Shown: positions 61,765 through 64,000 of the stretch, in pieces | Numbering within the stretch: position 1 is the first letter of the stretch | Layout of the letters: each line of letters begins with the position of its first letter | Assembly (NCBI GenBank): GCA_026120185.1 | Contig: JANUWF010001468.1 | Location: forward strand, 1,054,001 to 1,118,000 | From: Voacanga thouarsii | Taxonomy: Eukaryota; Streptophyta; Magnoliopsida; Gentianales; Apocynaceae | DNA: 64,000 bases | Reading direction: 5' to 3' | Notes under the pieces: generated by a model | Seen by the model: only the letters and a program-made list of their open reading frames with translations | Databases searched by the model: none | What the model was told of the DNA's origin: nothing | Program-made: the position numbers and the translations under genes

Positions 61765-63118
61765 AAGGTATAAGGCTAGATTGGTGGCCAAGGGTTACAC
61801 TTAAACCCATGGGATTGACTATCATGAGACTTTTGCTCATGTGGCTAAGATGAACACCGTTCGAGTCATTCTATCTCTTGCAGTCAATCTAGACTGGCCA
61901 TTACGCCAATTTGATGTAAAAAATGCTTTTCTCCATGGTGATTTGACCGAGGAGGTGTATATGGATCCTCCTCCAGGATTTACACTAGGGAAAGGTAAGG
62001 TGTGTAAGCTGAAAAAGGCATTGTATGGGTTGAAACAATCGCCAAGGGCATGGTTTGGCAAGTTAAGCTACTCGATGAAGGCGTATGGTTTTAAGCATGC
62101 TTTAGCGGATCATACTTTGTTTTATAAGCGGGAGCATGATGATATTACCTTGCTTATTGTTTATGTTGATGATATGATTGTTACAGGTAGTAATGCTGGT
62201 GAGATAGAAAAACTTCGAAGCTATTTGGCCAAGGAATTTGAGATGAAGGACTTGGGGGTTCTAAAATACTTCTTGGGTGTTGAAGTATCTCGGTCTAAGC
62301 AAGGACTTTTCCTCTCTCAACGGAAGTATATTTTAGATCTCTTAGCTGAAACCGGTAATTCTGCTCGTGAACTCGTAAATACTCCTATTGAGATGAATCA
62401 TGGCCTGGCTATCTATCCTGATCAGGTTCCAACTAACAAGGAGAGATATCAGAGACTAGTGGGGAAGTTGATTTATCTGACTCCTACTAAGCCTGATCTA
62501 TCATATGTAGTTAGTGTTGTCAGTCAGTTTAAGCACAATCCAAGTGATAGACACATGAATGCAGTGAATCGTATTTTGGCTTATCTGAAGTCCTCTCCAG
62601 GTAAAGGTATTATGTTCTCCAAACATGGGCACTTGGATATTGTTGGTTACACAGACTCTGACTTTGCTGGCTCTAAGTTAGATAGAAAGTCTACTTCAGG
62701 CTATGTGTCATTTGTTGGAGGTAATTTGGTGACTTGGAGGAGTAAGAAACAGAATGTAGTGTCATTATCTAATGCAGAAGCTGAATACAGGACTCTTCAT
62801 CATGCAACCACAGAGCTTGCTTGGTTAAAAATTCTCTTGACAGAACTCAGGTTTGGTCCAAAGAAACCTATGGTATTGTATTGTGATAACACTGCAGCTA
62901 TTGAGATCACTAACAATCCAGTTCAACATGATCGAACTAAGCACATTGAACGTGACAGGAATTATATCAAGGATAGTCTGGATTCTGGTATGATAGAGGT
63001 TCCGTACATTAAGAGTGCAGAACAACTGGCTGACATAATGACTAATGCTGTTACTAGTGGACCATTTTATGCATCATTGTCCAAGTTGGGCATGTGTGAT
63101 ATCTATGCACCAACTTGA
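61723..63118 (+). pseudogene. RT and RNase H of element D
   Basis: The +1 frame after the 7-bp duplication. One TAA at 61802-61804, then open to the natural TGA at 63116-63118. [47 protein letters not shown] (active site), YFLGVEVSRS. RNase H: Asp in GYTDSDFAG, Glu in NAEAEYRTL, Asp in YCDNTAAIEI, NPVQHDRTKHIERDRNYI. Catalytic residues are intact, consistent with recent death. Confidence 0.9.
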
Positions 63119-63125
63119 GGGGGAG

Positions 63126-63299
63126 ACTTAGCATATATAGCTGCACATATTTAGGAATTATAGCGGTAATTATTTCCTGTAATTGTTTCTATATTTATAA
63201 TGTATAGTTGGCTTACCTTAAATAGGTCTAGGTATCTTGTATAAATACCTTGAGATATATGGAATAAACACAAGAGTGTTTTTCAGCCAATTATTAATT
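63126..63299 (+). repeat. 3' LTR of element D
   Basis: 174 bp; differs from the 5' LTR only in AGCTGTAA/AGCGGTAA and TATTTGTAA/TATTTATAA. Confidence 0.93.
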
Positions 63300-63304
63300 T
63301 ATTC
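63300..63304. repeat. right target-site duplication of element D
   Basis: TATTC, matching 58440-58444. Confidence 0.85.
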
Positions 63305-64000
63305 CACCTAAAGACGCTTAATGAGAAATCAACTAAAGCCTTTATACCACTCCATCTGGATTAATTGTGTGAATCCATTTTTTCTCACATCAAACTTGTT
63401 TCCTTATTTTCTAAAAATGCTTTTACCACTTCATGTAGGGTTCTCCTACTAAAGCCTCAATATTAATGTTTGCTCAAATATACTCCCTCCATCCAAAAAT
63501 AAATGGCCTAATTTCCTTTTTGGTTTGTCCAAAAATAACTGTCCACTTTCTAAATGTAAATGGCATTTAATTTTTTCCTCAATTTTACCCCTACACAAAT
63601 TCCCATCAATTAATTAACATTACAACTACCCATAATGAATTTATTTTAACCAAGATGACAACACATTCTGCTATAAAAAATGTGAAAAGTCTTCTTAATT
63701 ATTCTCTCCATTTTCCTCTCTACATAAAGACTACAAGAAGATTTCTAAAATTAAAAGAAAAATAAAATGGACATTTTAATTCTTTTTATTATGAAATTCC
63801 ATGATTCCTTAATATACGCAGTTTTGGCAATTAGGGCACTTATTTTTGGACAGAGGGAGTATAACAAAGTGATAAATGCACCAAGTTAAAAATCAAAAGT
63901 AACATCTTTACATCCATACTACTTTCTTAATGATCATTTCACTGCTTCATAGTGATGTATAATCTTTAGAATGTGCCCATATTTTCATTGCCCTGGATGT
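63305..64000. other. continuation of the mannosidase intron
   Basis: No exon of the mannosidase family was found in either orientation; the N-terminal exons must lie beyond the window. Holds the Stowaway-like MITE listed next. Confidence 0.55.
63483..63859. mobile_element. Stowaway-like MITE (Tc1/mariner)
   Basis: TA (63481-63482), then CTCCCTCCATCCAAAAATAA; the right end TTATTTTTGGACAGAGGGAG is its near-perfect inverse, followed by TA (63860-63861). 377 bp with no coding capacity. The ends and the TA duplication are diagnostic of Stowaway elements. Confidence 0.85.

Larger units (their letters stand above)
58445..63299 (+). mobile_element. Ty1/copia element D in the mannosidase intron
   Basis: Complete 4855-bp element: 174-bp LTRs, primer site TGGTATCAGAG (58619-58629) directly after the 5' LTR, gag-protease-integrase-RT-RNase H, polypurine tract GAGGGGGAG (63117-63125), 3' LTR, and a 5-bp target duplication TATTC. 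LTRs differ at 2 of 174 positions, so insertion was recent. Orientation is antisense to the host gene. Coding is disabled by four stops and a 7-bp duplication. The LTR ends (ACTTAG...TTAATT) are not TG...CA. Confidence 0.96.

Noticed and set aside
1..64000. A novel multi-gene or defence-like system
   Set aside because: All protein-coding signals with recognisable similarity are Aux/IAA, GH47 mannosidase or copia proteins; the rest is repeats and intergenic DNA.

Overview
This is a stretch of nuclear DNA from a flowering plant, a eudicot by its gene content. The evidence is intron-containing plant gene families (two Aux/IAA auxin-response repressors and one family 47 ER alpha-mannosidase), AT-rich intergenic DNA full of simple repeats, Ty1/copia retrotransposons with the plant initiator-Met primer site, CACTA transposons and several MITE-like elements. 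The species cannot be named from the sequence. There are no bacterial genes, operons or CRISPR arrays.

Layout, left to right. 1-2530: 3' part of a decayed copia element (A) with its 3' LTR. 2531-8864: no recognisable gene, although 4.4-8.8 kb has a transcript-like texture. 8865-9093: a small MITE. 9611-10494, minus strand: an IAA3/IAA4-clade Aux/IAA gene of three exons. 10.5-32.1 kb: about 22 kb of intergenic DNA with tRNA-like relics, a compound microsatellite, one CACTA element (20.6-21.6 kb), and a second CACTA element (23.55-25.67 kb) whose left end has been triplicated in tandem. 32404-33979, plus strand: an IAA7/IAA14-clade Aux/IAA gene of five exons. 35.6-36.7 kb: a fold-back element and a Stowaway-like relic. 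36997-47255: an old copia element (C) carrying a younger copia element (B, 38067-43215, minus strand). 47.3-48.9 kb: very AT-rich DNA with two copies of one inverted-repeat element. 49467 to beyond the right edge, minus strand: the 3' thirteen coding exons of an EDEM/MNS4-type mannosidase gene. Its most upstream visible intron holds a third copia element (D, 58445-63299, target-site duplication TATTC) and a Stowaway-like MITE.

The three host genes make biological sense. The two Aux/IAA proteins are nuclear co-repressors with intact EAR and degron motifs, lie head to head, and belong to the two clades that recur as neighbouring pairs in plant genomes. The mannosidase next to them recalls the Arabidopsis neighbourhood of IAA4 and MNS4 (recalled, not checked). 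It acts in ER glycoprotein quality control and has no evident functional tie to the auxin genes, so this looks like retained synteny.

No new multi-gene system was found. The observations most worth checking are the tRNA-like (A-box/B-box) modules inside both CACTA elements, the triplicated CACTA end, the unusual LTR termini of element D, the B-in-C junction that lacks a target-site duplication, two substitutions at normally conserved PB1 positions in the IAA4-like protein, and a GC-AG intron in the mannosidase gene.
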